Source: Viridibacterium sp047600765 (GTDB lineage Bacteria; Pseudomonadota; Gammaproteobacteria; Burkholderiales; Rhodocyclaceae). From it: a stretch of DNA of 64,000 nucleotides. Numbering within the stretch: the stretch's first letter is position 1; the number at the start of each line of letters is the position of its first letter. Made by a program: the position numbers and the translations under genes. Below the pieces are notes generated by a model that had not been told where the DNA came from, did not search any database, and saw only the letters and a program-made list of their open reading frames with translations. The stretch lies in the NCBI GenBank assembly GCA_047600765.1, contig JASGKF010000002.1:434001-498000 (forward strand), given 5' to 3'. Positions 52,158 to 61,426 of the stretch are shown in pieces.

Positions 52158-52279
52158 GAAGCCGCAAAAAAATGGTTCTGGCGTTGTTGCGCCGCCTTGC
52201 CGTACTGCTTGTACTGTCTGCGTCGGCGCGTCTAGCCAGAATCGTTTCGCTTTGCTCCACTCCATTTTGTTGCGGCTTC
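52158..52279. repeat. 122-bp imperfect palindrome (MITE- or REP-like)
   Basis: GAAGCCGCAAAAAAATGG (from 52158) and CCATTTTGTTGCGGCTTC (to 52279) are complementary but for one base. Further inside, TTCTGGC pairs with GCCAGAA, and the middle contains GTAC-TGCTT-GTAC. The whole element can form a long cruciform. It is similar in size and build to the element at 9476-9598 but not in sequence. It sits between the lipoprotein gene and rdgC. Confidence 0.75.
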
Positions 52280-52335
52280 AATTGGCGGGCAGCAAGGGCT
52301 GCGGCGGACGGGTATCATCCCCCACTTTTTACGCC

Positions 52336-53235
52336 ATGTGGTTCAGGAATCTTCAGCTTTACCGACTGCCGGTCAATTGGGATATCCCGCTTGATCGCCT
52401 CGACGAACAACTCACCCGCCAGCGCTTCCGCCCCTGCGGCAGCCAGGATCTTGCCACCCAAGGCTGGATTTCCCGACAGCCTGATGGCCCGCTGGTGCAC
52501 AGCGTGGGCGGGCAATGGTTGGTGGCGCTGGGCATCGAGCAGCGTTTGCTGCCCTCATCCGTCGTCAAGCAGGTGGCGGCCGACCGCGCCGAGGAAATCG
52601 AAGCCCAGCAAGGCTACAAGCCGGGCCGCAAGCAGATGAAGGAAATCCGTGAGGCCGTGACGCAGGAGCTGTTGCCACGTGCCTTCACGCGTCGTCGTCG
52701 CATCTTTGCTTGGATTGACCCGAAGGCTGGCTGGCTGGTGGTGGATGCTTCCAGCCGCAAGGCTGCCGACAGCGTGGTCGAGACCCTGCACAAATCACTC
52801 GACGAGCTGCCGCTCAAGCTGCTCAACACGCGCCGCAGCCCGGCTTCCGCCATGACCGAGTGGCTGGTGGCGAACGAGGCGCCGGGTGCCTTCACGATCG
52901 ATCAGGATTGCGAGCTGCGCGCTGTGACCGAAGAGAAGAGCGCGGTGCGTTACGTGCGCCACACGCTGGAAGGCAAGGAAGTGCGCGAGCACATCGAGGC
53001 CGGCAAGCAGGCTTCGCGTCTGGCGCTGAGCTGGAACGACCGTTTGTCCATCGTGCTCAACGACAAGCTGGAGCTCAAGCGTCTGCAGTTCCTCGACGTC
53101 GTGACGGAAGCTGCAGGTGATGGCGCGGATGCCGACGAGCAATTCGATACGGATTTCGCGCTGATGAGCGCCGAGCTGCGTAATTTCTTCCCGGCCTTGA
53201 TCGAGGCTCTGGGCGGCGAGGAGCCGACGATTTGA
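52336..53235 (+). CDS. rdgC: Recombination-associated protein RdgC
   Basis: RdgC forms a ring-shaped dimer that binds double-stranded DNA and limits RecA access. The 299-residue protein is full length and starts M-W-F-R-N-L-Q-L-Y-R-L, the conserved opening. The middle P-G-R-K-Q-M-K-E-I and the acidic C-terminus also fit. The start at 52336 is secure from the conserved N-terminus. It overlaps the next gene by four bases. Confidence 0.96.
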   Translation: MWFRNLQLYRLPVNWDIPLDRLDEQLTRQRFRPCGSQDLATQGWISRQPDGPLVHSVGGQWLVALGIEQRLLPSSVVKQVAADRAEEIEAQQGYKPGRKQMKEIREAVTQELLPRAFTRRRRIFAWIDPKAGWLVVDASSRKAADSVVETLHKSLDELPLKLLNTRRSPASAMTEWLVANEAPGAFTIDQDCELRAVTEEKSAVRYVRHTLEGKEVREHIEAGKQASRLALSWNDRLSIVLNDKLELKRLQFLDVVTEAAGDGADADEQFDTDFALMSAELRNFFPALIEALGGEEPTI

Positions 53236-53705
53236 AGCTCTACATCGCCGGCCCCGACGTGTTTCGCCCCGATGCCCGCCAGTGGGCAGAGGGCGTGCAT
53301 GCGGCTTGCCGCGCAGCGGGACACGAAGCGCTGATCCCGCTGGACGGTGAGGCGACAACGGCGCAGGCGATCTACGCCAGCAATATAGCCATGATCGCCG
53401 CCGCCGATGTGGTGCTGGCCAATCTTGACCCGTTCCGTGGTGCCGAGCCGGATTCCGGCACGGCTTTCGAGGTGGGTTACGCGCTGGCGCTGGGCAAGCG
53501 CGTGATCGGCTATGTCAGCGAGGGTTTGCTGCAGGCCGAGCGCGTTGCCGCCTGGCAGGGACACCCGCTGCAGCTGGGAGAAAACGGCCCGCAGGATGCG
53601 GCAGGTAGGCTAGTCGAGAACTTCGGCCTGCCGCTCAACCTGATGCTGGCCGTACCGGCGCGAATCGTGGTGGGCGGGCTTACTGAGGCGTTGACGGCGT
53701 TGTAA
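53232..53705 (+). CDS. Nucleoside 2-deoxyribosyltransferase-like protein
   Basis: The 157-residue cytoplasmic protein matches the nucleoside 2-deoxyribosyltransferase family: Y-I-A-G-P-D-V-F at the start, N-L-D-P-F-R-G-A-E-P-D-S-G-T-A-F-E (catalytic Glu near 79) and G-Y-A-L-A-L-G-K. Such enzymes exchange or hydrolyse bases on deoxynucleosides, or remove damaged nucleotides. The start is a TTG overlapping the rdgC stop. Its 3' end overlaps the convergent antiporter gene by 26 bases. Confidence 0.87.
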   Translation: MKLYIAGPDVFRPDARQWAEGVHAACRAAGHEALIPLDGEATTAQAIYASNIAMIAAADVVLANLDPFRGAEPDSGTAFEVGYALALGKRVIGYVSEGLLQAERVAAWQGHPLQLGENGPQDAAGRLVENFGLPLNLMLAVPARIVVGGLTEALTAL

Positions 53706-55005
53706 CGCCACCTGACGGCAAGGGTTGTGCCTGCGGCGAACCCTTCAGCCAGCGCTTGAGCAGTGGCGTGGTCATGATGTTCGACACCAGCGCCATCAGC
53801 ACCAGCATGGTGAACAACTTCTGCGAGATGAAGCCGAGGTCGAGGCCGATGTTGAGCACGATCAGTTCCATCAGGCCGCGCGTGTTCATGAGGATGCCGA
53901 GGATCTTGCTGTCGGTGCTGGAGCTGCCAGCGAGGCGCCCGGCGATGTAGCTGCCGCCGAACTTGCCGAGCGTGGCGACGACGATCAGGGCAGCGCACCA
54001 TAGCCAGTCATCCAGCGTGGCGAGTGAGCCGACCTGCGTGCGCAGACCGGTGAAGGTGAAGAACACGGGCATCAGCAGTACCGAAACGAAGTGACCGACA
54101 CGGTCGGCCCATTGTTCGGCGAAGTGACGCTCTGCGTGCAGCAACAGGCCCAGCATGAAGCCGCCGAAGATGGCGAAGATGCCGATGTGGTAGGTGCACA
54201 GCGCCGAGATGAACAGCAGGCTCAGCACGGCGGCCAGCAGGCCACCGGGCAGACCGGGCTTGCGGTCCATTTCGAAGCGCACGAGACGGCGCAGCAGCGG
54301 ACGCACGAGAAACCAGCAGATCAGCGCATAGACGGCCAGCAGCCCGAGGCGCTCGGCGAAACCGCCCAGCGAGAAGCTCGACAGGGCCAACGCCGAGACG
54401 GCCATGAGGATCAGCCAGCCGACCACGTCGTTGATCGCTGCTGCCGAGATGGCGACGACGCCGACGGGGGCGCGCGTGAGTTTGAATTCGATGAGGATGC
54501 GGCCGAGGATGGGCAGGGCGGTGATCGAGAAGGCGGTGGCGACGAACAGCGCGCAGCTCATCTGGTTGATGCCGGGTGCGAGATGGGGCGCTGCGTAGTA
54601 GCCGAAGCCCAGCCCCAGCGCAAAGGGCACGACGATGCCGAACACGGAAACCAGCGCTGTGGCGCGTTGGTGCTGGCTGTGGGCGAGCTGGCTGAAGTCG
54701 AACTCCATGCCGATCTCGAACATCAGCAGGATCAGGCCGATCTGGCTGAGGATGATCATCGGTTCGGCGGGAATGCTCTGGAAGACCTGGTGGAACAGGT
54801 CCGGTGCGACGGCGCCGAAGAGCGTGGGCCCCAGCAAGATGCCGACGATGATTTCGCCCACGGCCCGCGCCTGGTGGCAGCGCACGGCAATTTCGCCGGC
54901 CAGCCGACCGGCGGCGACGATGATGGCGAGCTGGATCAGGATGCCGGCCAGCAGTTGCTCAGCGTTGTGGACAGAGGATTGGGCGACGTGGGCGGTGGCG
55001 GACAC
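53680..55005 (-). CDS. Kef-type cation:proton antiporter
   Basis: The 441-residue inner-membrane protein has about 12 hydrophobic helices of the CPA2 sodium/hydrogen-exchanger domain. I-V-G-I-L-L-G-P lies near residue 50 and A-I-N-D-V-V-G-W-L, with the ion-binding Asp, near 185. It lacks the cytoplasmic TrkA-N domain of KefB/KefC. Na+ or K+ exchange for H+ is expected. The start is placed at a GTG (55005) with GGAG seven bases upstream; an ATG at 55050 would add 15 residues. It is divergent from the pigment cluster. Confidence 0.88.
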   Translation of the reverse strand: MSATAHVAQSSVHNAEQLLAGILIQLAIIVAAGRLAGEIAVRCHQARAVGEIIVGILLGPTLFGAVAPDLFHQVFQSIPAEPMIILSQIGLILLMFEIGMEFDFSQLAHSQHQRATALVSVFGIVVPFALGLGFGYYAAPHLAPGINQMSCALFVATAFSITALPILGRILIEFKLTRAPVGVVAISAAAINDVVGWLILMAVSALALSSFSLGGFAERLGLLAVYALICWFLVRPLLRRLVRFEMDRKPGLPGGLLAAVLSLLFISALCTYHIGIFAIFGGFMLGLLLHAERHFAEQWADRVGHFVSVLLMPVFFTFTGLRTQVGSLATLDDWLWCAALIVVATLGKFGGSYIAGRLAGSSSTDSKILGILMNTRGLMELIVLNIGLDLGFISQKLFTMLVLMALVSNIMTTPLLKRWLKGSPQAQPLPSGGVTTPSTPQ

Positions 55006-55147
55006 GGGGACTCCGGGTTGGGGTGCGCATGCGGCAGGCAGGGGCTGCATGATAATCTTGCGCGCCTGAAACTTGCTGCAGGCAAGTCGCGTGGCAAAGG
55101 GCGAAATTGCCTGATACCCGAGTTGGAACGGACGAGGAGTGGGAAAG

Positions 55148-56521
55148 ATGGAGTTGGGACAGGCGCCGCACAGAGAGCCCGTGGTGTTCACCGGCAACAT
55201 GCCGGACGTGGTGGTGATCGGTGGCGGGCCGGCCGGTTCGACCATTTCCACCTTGCTTGCCGACAAGGGCCACGACGTGGTGATGTTTGAAAAGGCGCAG
55301 CATCCGCGCTTTCACATCGGCGAATCCTTGTTGCCGATGAACATGCCCTTGTTCGATCGCCTGGGCGTGCGTGCCGAGGTCGAGCGCATCGGCATCCACA
55401 AGTGGGGGGCGGAGTTTGTCTCCCCCTGGCACGACCACACCAGTGAATTTTTCTGGAAAGACGCGCTGGACAAGAGCTTTCCCTATGCCGTGCATGTGCG
55501 TCGCGCGGATCTCGACAACCTCCTGTTCCGCCACGCCGAGAAGCGCGGCGCACGGACTTTTGAAGGCTGCCGCGTTAGCGGCGTGGATTTCGAAGCGCGC
55601 AATGCTTCGGACAAGCGTGTGGTGGTCAAGGTCAAGATGGCCGATGGCAGCGAAACCGAGTGGTACCCGCGCTACGTGGTCGACGCCAGCGGGCGCGATA
55701 CGGTGCTGTCCAACCAGTTCGGCACCAAGAAGCGCCACCCGCGCCATACCAGCGCGGCACTGTACGGCCACTTCGAGGGCGCGCGGCGCGCGCCGGGGCG
55801 TCGCGAAGGCAATATCTCGCTGTTCTGGTTCGACCACGGCTGGTTCTGGTATATCCCCCTGCTCGATGGCACGACCAGCGTGGGAGCGGTGGCGTCGCCG
55901 GCGTATTTCAAGCAGCGAAAGACGGATCCGTCGAGCTTCCTGCTGGAAACCATCCAGTTGGCACCGAAGCTGGCCGAGCGTTTGAAGGACGCGAAGATGA
56001 TGGAGCCGGCCACGGCGACCGGGAACTACGCCTACGACTCCGAGATCTGCCGTGGCGATCGTTTCGTCATGGTGGGCGATGCTTTTGCGTTTGTGGATCC
56101 GATGTTCTCGTCGGGTGTGTTACTGGCCATGACCAGCGCGTTCGAAGCCACGGTGGCCGTGGATTTCTGGTTGCGTGGTGAGCAGAAGCTGGCGGACAAG
56201 AGTTTCAAACGCTACGACAAGGTGCTGCGGCATGGCCCGAAGATGTTCTCGTGGTTCATCTTCCGCATCACTTCGCCGGCGATCCGAAAAATGTTCATGC
56301 AGCCCGGCAACCCCCTGCGCATGCAGGAGGCGCTGATCTCCATCCTGGCCGGTGACCTGTTCCGCGACACGCCGATCTGGCCGCGCCTGCTGGGCTTCAA
56401 GTTCCTTTACTACGCTTATTGCGTGCGCATCTTCCCCAAGGCGCTCAAGACCTGGTTGTGGCGTCGCTCGGTGATCGAGGATTCACTGCGCGACCCGCTC
56501 AAGGTTGAAGAAAAATTCTGA
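55148..56521 (+). CDS. FAD-dependent halogenase-like oxidoreductase of the aryl-polyene cluster
   Basis: The 457-residue flavoprotein has the FAD-binding G-G-G-P-A-G-S at 25-31, H-I-G-E-S-L-L-P at 56-63 and, at 232-237, W-F-W-Y-I-P, which satisfies the W-x-W-x-I-P motif of FAD-dependent halogenases. A later G-D-A-F-A-F-V-D-P-M-F-S-S-G block is also typical. Lys85 lies where the halogenating lysine is expected, though I cannot align it firmly. In xanthomonadins the polyene is brominated, so halogenation of the aryl polyene is plausible; a reductase role is the alternative. GAGGAG nine bases upstream supports the ATG at 55148. Confidence 0.82.
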   Translation: MELGQAPHREPVVFTGNMPDVVVIGGGPAGSTISTLLADKGHDVVMFEKAQHPRFHIGESLLPMNMPLFDRLGVRAEVERIGIHKWGAEFVSPWHDHTSEFFWKDALDKSFPYAVHVRRADLDNLLFRHAEKRGARTFEGCRVSGVDFEARNASDKRVVVKVKMADGSETEWYPRYVVDASGRDTVLSNQFGTKKRHPRHTSAALYGHFEGARRAPGRREGNISLFWFDHGWFWYIPLLDGTTSVGAVASPAYFKQRKTDPSSFLLETIQLAPKLAERLKDAKMMEPATATGNYAYDSEICRGDRFVMVGDAFAFVDPMFSSGVLLAMTSAFEATVAVDFWLRGEQKLADKSFKRYDKVLRHGPKMFSWFIFRITSPAIRKMFMQPGNPLRMQEALISILAGDLFRDTPIWPRLLGFKFLYYAYCVRIFPKALKTWLWRRSVIEDSLRDPLKVEEKF

Positions 56522-56615
56522 TGAAATGCAAGGCGTCCGTGTCCAGCGCGGCTTGGCGCGGGGCTTTGCAGTAAAATCGCGCTATTGCGGTCAGTCTGGA
56601 TTGCGGGGGAAAGCC

Positions 56616-56858
56616 ATGGAAACGCTGGAACAGATTCGGGAATACATCGGCAAGAAGGTCGGTACGCCGGCCGAGCAGATCGTTCCCGAAGCGACGCTGG
56701 ATGCAATCGGCGTCGATTCGCTGATGTTGCTGGACCTGATGTTTGACTTCGAAGACATGCTGAAGATCAAGCTGCCCAACGACTTGCCGCGTCCCGAGAC
56801 GGTTGCCGAACTGATTGCTGTTTTCGACCAATACAATAAGCCAGCACAAGATGCCTGA
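56616..56858 (+). CDS. Acyl carrier protein of the aryl-polyene cluster
   Basis: The 80-residue acidic helical protein has the phosphopantetheine site G-V-D-S-L with Ser35, which carries the growing polyene as a thioester. It starts M-E-T-L-E-Q-I-R and matches dedicated ACPs of type II synthases. Its stop overlaps the ketosynthase start by eight bases, so carrier and synthase are co-translated. Confidence 0.93.
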   Translation: METLEQIREYIGKKVGTPAEQIVPEATLDAIGVDSLMLLDLMFDFEDMLKIKLPNDLPRPETVAELIAVFDQYNKPAQDA

Positions 56859-58107
56859 AGCAGCACTTCACCGCGTTGCGGTGACCGGCCTGGGGGTGAC
56901 AGCCCCCGGCGTGGAGAGTGCCAACGACCTGTTCACCCGCCTGCTGGCGGGTGAATCGTTCATACGCCTGTTCCGCCATCCTCACGCAGCCTCTCCGCTG
57001 GAGATTCCGGCTGTCCATTGTCACGACTTCGATGCGCTGGCGGCCGTTGGCCGTGTGCAGGCGACCACCATGGATCGCTTCAGCCACCTGGGGGCGACGG
57101 CGGCCTATCGCGCCTGGGCCGACGCGGGCCTGAACCCGGACGGCATGGGCGGCGACGAGCGCTGCGGCATCTCGTGGGGCACAGGCGTCGGCGGCACCAT
57201 GACCTTCGAGCAGGGTTATCGCGACATCATGATGACGGGGCGCGACCGTGTGCCGCCCTTGTCCGTGGTGCTGGCGATGAACAATGCCTGTGCGTCGCAC
57301 GTGGCGATCCGGCTGGGTCTGGGCAGTGCCTGCACGACGTATTCCGTAGCGTGTGCGTCGTCGGCGGTGGCTGTCGGTGATGCGTTCACGCGCATCCGCA
57401 ACGGCCAGGACAAGATCGTGATTGCGGGAGGCTCCGAAGCGCCGTTGTCCGAGGCGGTGATCCGCGCCTGGGATGCCATGCGCGTACTGGCGCCGGGCAA
57501 CGAAGAAACCGCACCGATGGCATGCCGGCCGTTCCACGCACGCCGGCAGGGGCTGGTGCTGGGTGAGGGCGGTGCTGCGCTGGTGCTGGAGGAGTGGGAG
57601 CACGCGAAGGCGCGCGGGGCCCGTATCCTGGCCGAACTCGTGGGTTATGGCAGCAGTTGTGACAATGTGCACCTCGTCAAACCCGACGCAAAGGGCCAGG
57701 TGCGTGCGATCCGCTCGGCCCTGCAGCAAGGTGGTATCGCACCGCAGGATGTGGGTTACGTGAATGCACACGGCACGGCGACGCGCGAAGGTGACCCGGC
57801 CGAAATTGCAGCGTTGCGCGAAGTTTTTGCGGCCGATGCAGAGCGCCTGCCAGTCAGTGCTACCAAGTCGGCGCACGGTCACCTGCTGGGTGCAACGGGT
57901 GCGATCGAGGCCTTGATCGCCGTGCAGTCCCTCGTGCATAAGGCGATTCCGCATACCCAGCATCTCGAAACCCCGAGCGAAGACTGCCTGGGTGTCGATC
58001 ATGTGCTGGGCAGCGCGCGTGAAATGCCGGACTTGCGTGTGGCTTTGTCGAATTCGTTTGCCTTTGGCGGCAGCAATGCCGTGCTGGCGTTTCGCACGGC
58101 GGATTGA
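56851..58107 (+). CDS. Beta-ketoacyl-ACP synthase (FabF-like) of the aryl-polyene cluster
   Basis: The 418-residue ketosynthase condenses acyl-ACP with malonyl-ACP. The catalytic triad is complete: Cys168 (A-C-A-S-S), His307 (N-A-H-G-T-A-T) and His344 (G-H-L-L-G-A-T-G-A), with Lys339. It resembles FabF of primary metabolism but sits inside the pigment cluster. It is one of two catalytically complete synthases here, the other at 62680-63894, with a third, inactive-looking partner. Confidence 0.93.
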   Translation: MPEAALHRVAVTGLGVTAPGVESANDLFTRLLAGESFIRLFRHPHAASPLEIPAVHCHDFDALAAVGRVQATTMDRFSHLGATAAYRAWADAGLNPDGMGGDERCGISWGTGVGGTMTFEQGYRDIMMTGRDRVPPLSVVLAMNNACASHVAIRLGLGSACTTYSVACASSAVAVGDAFTRIRNGQDKIVIAGGSEAPLSEAVIRAWDAMRVLAPGNEETAPMACRPFHARRQGLVLGEGGAALVLEEWEHAKARGARILAELVGYGSSCDNVHLVKPDAKGQVRAIRSALQQGGIAPQDVGYVNAHGTATREGDPAEIAALREVFAADAERLPVSATKSAHGHLLGATGAIEALIAVQSLVHKAIPHTQHLETPSEDCLGVDHVLGSAREMPDLRVALSNSFAFGGSNAVLAFRTAD

Positions 58108-58109
58108 GC

Positions 58110-59135
58110 ATGGGTTTGTTTCTGCGCACGTCAGGGCAAGCCGGGCTTGCAGCGCAACCACTGGCCAGTATGTGCGTGGTCTGGCATACCAGCGATAGCG
58201 GGTCCGACACCTTGGTGCCTGACGTACATGTCAGGCTGCAGGTGCTGCAGTCGGCCGCAGAGGGCACCGGGGTTGCCGAGTACTGGGCCAGCGATGCGCG
58301 CGTGCAGGCAGTGCACCATGGCATGGCTGTCTGCCAGCATGACGGCGAGTGGATGTGGGTGGTCATCGACACTGCCGTGGCCGACGCAGCAGATATTGCG
58401 ACCGCGACCCGTCGCGGCTATGACGCGCTGTTTGCCGCCATGCAGCGGGAGGGGTTTCCGCACCTCGTGCGCTGCTGGAACTACGTGCCTCACATCAATG
58501 CCGATCAGGTCGATGCGGTGAGTGGTGAACGCATGGAGCGTTATCGCCTGTTCAATCGTGCGCGTCAGGAAGCCTTCCAGGCTGCGCGTCAGGCTTTCGA
58601 GGTGGGTGCTCCGGCCGCCTGCGCACTGGGTTCGCATGAAGGTGGCTTCACGCTGTATGCGCTGGCCGCGCGTCAGGCGCCGCGCTGCATCGAGAATCCC
58701 CGGCAGGTCAGCGCCTACAACTACCCGCCCCAGTACGGCCCGCGCAGCCCGAGCTTCTCCCGCGCGGCGGTTGTCGAGCGCAGCGCTGGCGATAGCCTGC
58801 TGTTCGTGTCCGGCACGGCGAGCATTGTGGGGCATGAGAGTTTGCATCCGGGTGACGTCGAAGCGCAGACGGAGGAGAGTCTTCGTAACATTCGTGCCGT
58901 AGTGTTGCAGGCCAATGCCACCCAGGCTGGCAGTGCCCGTTTCGACATGAGCCGACTGCAGTACAAGACATTTGTCCGCCACCCACACGACGCCGCGGCT
59001 GTCGAAGCCGTCATGCGCAGCGAGCTGGGGGCGGATGCCAGCATCCACTTCTTGCTCGCCGACGTATGTCGCGCCGAGCTGCTGGTCGAGATCGAGGCCG
59101 TGGGGACCGCAGCTGCGGGGACTGGCGAGGCATGA
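58110..59135 (+). CDS. xanB2: Chorismatase, XanB2/FkbO-like, making hydroxybenzoate starter
   Basis: The 341-residue protein resembles chorismatases (FkbO, Hyg5, XanB2) of the RidA-like fold. Typical stretches are W-N-Y-V-P-H-I-N, G-E-R-M-E-R-Y-R-L-F-N and F-V-S-G-T-A-S-I-V-G-H-E-S-L-H-P-G-D-V-E-A-Q near residue 245. XanB2 of Xanthomonas turns chorismate into 3- and 4-hydroxybenzoate, feeding xanthomonadin pigment and ubiquinone synthesis. The position between ketosynthase and acyltransferase genes strongly supports a starter-unit role. The ATG at 58110 follows a TTG two codons earlier. Confidence 0.87.
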   Translation: MGLFLRTSGQAGLAAQPLASMCVVWHTSDSGSDTLVPDVHVRLQVLQSAAEGTGVAEYWASDARVQAVHHGMAVCQHDGEWMWVVIDTAVADAADIATATRRGYDALFAAMQREGFPHLVRCWNYVPHINADQVDAVSGERMERYRLFNRARQEAFQAARQAFEVGAPAACALGSHEGGFTLYALAARQAPRCIENPRQVSAYNYPPQYGPRSPSFSRAAVVERSAGDSLLFVSGTASIVGHESLHPGDVEAQTEESLRNIRAVVLQANATQAGSARFDMSRLQYKTFVRHPHDAAAVEAVMRSELGADASIHFLLADVCRAELLVEIEAVGTAAAGTGEA

Positions 59136-59923
59136 GTTTTTTCCTGCTTCTTCTGCGCAAGATGCATTCGTACCTGGCGCTGAGATTCGGCCTGTTCTGC
59201 TTGGGCTTCGGCTGCACGGTGTGGACCATTGCCGCCATTCCGCTGGGTGTGTTGCCGCGTTGTCTTGCGCGGCGCATTGGTCAGGGGGGGGCACGCTGGG
59301 GCTTCACGCTGTATCTGTGGGTGCTGCGGTTTACCGGCGTGGGTCTGTTCGACCTCTCCGAGCTGGATGCCCTGCGCACGGCTACGCCGATGATCCTCGC
59401 ACCCAATCACCCCGGCATGCTTGACGCCGTCATGGTGCTGTCACGCCTGCCGCGTGCGGTGTGCATTACCAAGGCCAGCCTGGTCGACAGCTTCTTCATG
59501 GGCGCCGGTGCGCGCCTGGCGGGCTACGTACGCAACGACTGGTTCCTTGGCACCAGTGCGCTGGCCATCGAGGCGCTAAAACGTGGTGAGCACGTGCTGA
59601 TCTTTCCCGAAGGGACGCGTACCGAACGCTTTCCCATCAATCCCGTGCGCGGCAGCATCGGCATCACGGCGCAGCGCTCGGGTGTGCCCATCCAGACCCT
59701 GATCATCGAGTCGGACACCGCTTTCCTCGGCAAGGGTTGGGGTTGGCTCAGGCGGCCCGACATGCCGATGCGCTTCCGCATCCGCCTGGGTGAGCGCATA
59801 GAAGGGCCGCATGACGCCCGACTATTGCCCGCTTTGCTCGAAGCGTCTTTCGCACGCCAGCTTGCCGGGCAGGAGGACAGTGCCTTGCAGCGCTTCCTGA
59901 AACAGAGCGGGTCGGCCGGCTGA
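59132..59923 (+). CDS. Lysophospholipid acyltransferase-like protein (PlsC family)
   Basis: The 263-residue membrane-associated acyltransferase has an N-terminal hydrophobic helix (about 16-40), N-H-P-G-M-L-D (92-98; the H-x4-D catalytic pair) and F-P-E-G-T-R at 158-163. In aryl-polyene clusters such enzymes are thought to attach the polyene acyl chain to a lipid or glycolipid. It overlaps the chorismatase gene by four bases and the glycosyltransferase gene by one. Confidence 0.9.
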   Translation: MSFFLLLLRKMHSYLALRFGLFCLGFGCTVWTIAAIPLGVLPRCLARRIGQGGARWGFTLYLWVLRFTGVGLFDLSELDALRTATPMILAPNHPGMLDAVMVLSRLPRAVCITKASLVDSFFMGAGARLAGYVRNDWFLGTSALAIEALKRGEHVLIFPEGTRTERFPINPVRGSIGITAQRSGVPIQTLIIESDTAFLGKGWGWLRRPDMPMRFRIRLGERIEGPHDARLLPALLEASFARQLAGQEDSALQRFLKQSGSAG

Positions 59924-60675
59924 TGCATACGACGCACCTGGTCCTGATTCCGAGCTACAACCCGGGCGAAAAGGTCTTCGAGACCGTGGCCGCAGCGCGT
60001 GCACACTGGTCGCCGGTATGGGTCGTCGTCGATGGCAGCACGGATGGTACGGCCGAGCGCCTGCAAGCGCTGGCGGAGCAGGACACCGGCTTGCGCGTCA
60101 TCGTGCTGCCAGAGAACCGTGGCAAGGGGGCTGCCGTGTTGTACGGTGCCGAGCAGGCCTTGGCGCAGGGCTTCACGCATGTGCTGACCATGGATTCGGA
60201 TGGGCAGCACCCGGCCGACCTGATTTCGCGTTTCATGCAGCGCAGCCTGGAGCGCCCGGATGGCATGGTGCTGGGCGTGCCCGTCTTCGATGCGAGTGCG
60301 CCGCTGCTGCGTGTGCGGGGTCGTCGCGTGTCGAACTGGTGGGCTAATCTTGAAACCCTGTGGTCGGGCATCGGCGATTCGTTGTATGGCTTCCGCGTCT
60401 ATCCCGCTGCGCCCTTGATCCGCGTGATGCGTGGTCAGCGCTGGATGCGCCGCTTCGATTTCGACCCGGAGGCCGTGGTGCGCCTGTGCTGGCGTGGCGT
60501 GCGGCCGCTCAACGAACAGGCGCCGGTGAAATACCTCAGTGCCGATGAAGGTGGCGTGTCGCACTTCAACTATCTGCGCGACAACACCTTGCTCACCTGG
60601 ATGCACATCCGCCTGATGACGGGTTTCGTGCTGCGCCTGCCGCTGCTGTTGTGGCGCGTGCTGGGGCGGGCCTGA
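59923..60675 (+). CDS. Family 2 glycosyltransferase of the aryl-polyene cluster
   Basis: The 250-residue GT-A enzyme has V-D-G-S-T-D-G-T near 36-43, N-R-G-K-G-A-A near 65 and the metal-binding D-S-D at 91-93. The C-terminus is hydrophobic (L-R-L-P-L-L-L-W-R-V-L) and may tether it to the membrane. In aryl-polyene clusters a GT2 usually supplies the sugar of the lipid anchor. It ends convergently with the ketoreductase gene, 19 bases apart. Confidence 0.9.
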   Translation: MHTTHLVLIPSYNPGEKVFETVAAARAHWSPVWVVVDGSTDGTAERLQALAEQDTGLRVIVLPENRGKGAAVLYGAEQALAQGFTHVLTMDSDGQHPADLISRFMQRSLERPDGMVLGVPVFDASAPLLRVRGRRVSNWWANLETLWSGIGDSLYGFRVYPAAPLIRVMRGQRWMRRFDFDPEAVVRLCWRGVRPLNEQAPVKYLSADEGGVSHFNYLRDNTLLTWMHIRLMTGFVLRLPLLLWRVLGRA

Positions 60676-60694
60676 CAACGGCCTGCCGGGGCGG

Positions 60695-61426
60695 TCAGAT
60701 CATGCCGCCATTGATCGAGATGGTCTGGCCCGAGATGTAGGCGGCCGACTCCGAAGCGAGGAAGGCCACCAGCGCAGCCACTTCTTCGGGTTTGCCGGCG
60801 CGCTTCATGGGCACGATGCGATCGATGGTTTCCTTGTCGAACGCGCCTTCGATCATTTCCGACTCGATGACGCCCGGAGCCACCGTGTTGACGGTGATGC
60901 CGCGGCTGGCGACTTCCAGCGACAGGGACTTGGTGGCAGCCTGCAGGGCGCCCTTGGCGGCGGAGTAATTGACCTGGCCACGGTTGCCGGCGACGGCGGC
61001 GACGGACGACAGGTTGATGATGCGACCCCAGCGCGTACGGATCATGGGCAGCATCAGCGGCTGTGTGACGTTGTAGAAGCCACCCAGCGAGACATCCAGC
61101 ACGCCTTGCCATTGCTCGCGCGACATGCCGGCGAACACCGCATCGTTGTGGATGCCGGCGTTGTTGACGAGGATCTGGATCGGCCCGGTTTCGAGCAGCA
61201 CGGCAATGGCTGCGGCACAGGCGTCGGTGTCGGTGAGGTCGAAGCGCACGGCTTCGGCGCTGTGGCCCGCGGCCAGCAACTCGGCGACCAGCACTTCGGC
61301 GCGGGCGAGGTTGCCGTTGGCATGCACGATGACATGATGGCCGCGTTCGGCCAATGCGCGACAGATGGCGCTGCCGATACTGCCGCTGCCGCCCGTAACA
61401 AGGGCGCGTTTGATGGGGTGGCTCAC
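60695..61426 (-). CDS. 3-oxoacyl-ACP reductase (FabG-like) of the aryl-polyene cluster
   Basis: The 243-residue short-chain dehydrogenase reduces the beta-keto group during polyene extension. The NADPH motif is T-G-G-S-G-S-I-G (11-18); the catalytic residues are Ser141, Tyr154 and Lys158 (Y-S-A-A-K), with N-N-A-G at 88-91. The start is a GTG overlapping the dehydratase stop. It is the last of four tightly coupled leftward genes. Confidence 0.92.
   Translation of the reverse strand: MSHPIKRALVTGGSGSIGSAICRALAERGHHVIVHANGNLARAEVLVAELLAAGHSAEAVRFDLTDTDACAAAIAVLLETGPIQILVNNAGIHNDAVFAGMSREQWQGVLDVSLGGFYNVTQPLMLPMIRTRWGRIINLSSVAAVAGNRGQVNYSAAKGALQAATKSLSLEVASRGITVNTVAPGVIESEMIEGAFDKETIDRIVPMKRAGKPEEVAALVAFLASESAAYISGQTISINGGMI

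Noticed and set aside
55071..55087. ACTTGC-N5-GCAAGT dyad before the halogenase-like gene
   Set aside because: Six-base arms only, no matching copy at the other promoter of the cluster; may be chance.
54091..55290. 399-codon rightward frame opposite the antiporter
   Set aside because: Very Asp/Glu/His/Gln-rich with no motif, directly complementary to a membrane protein gene.
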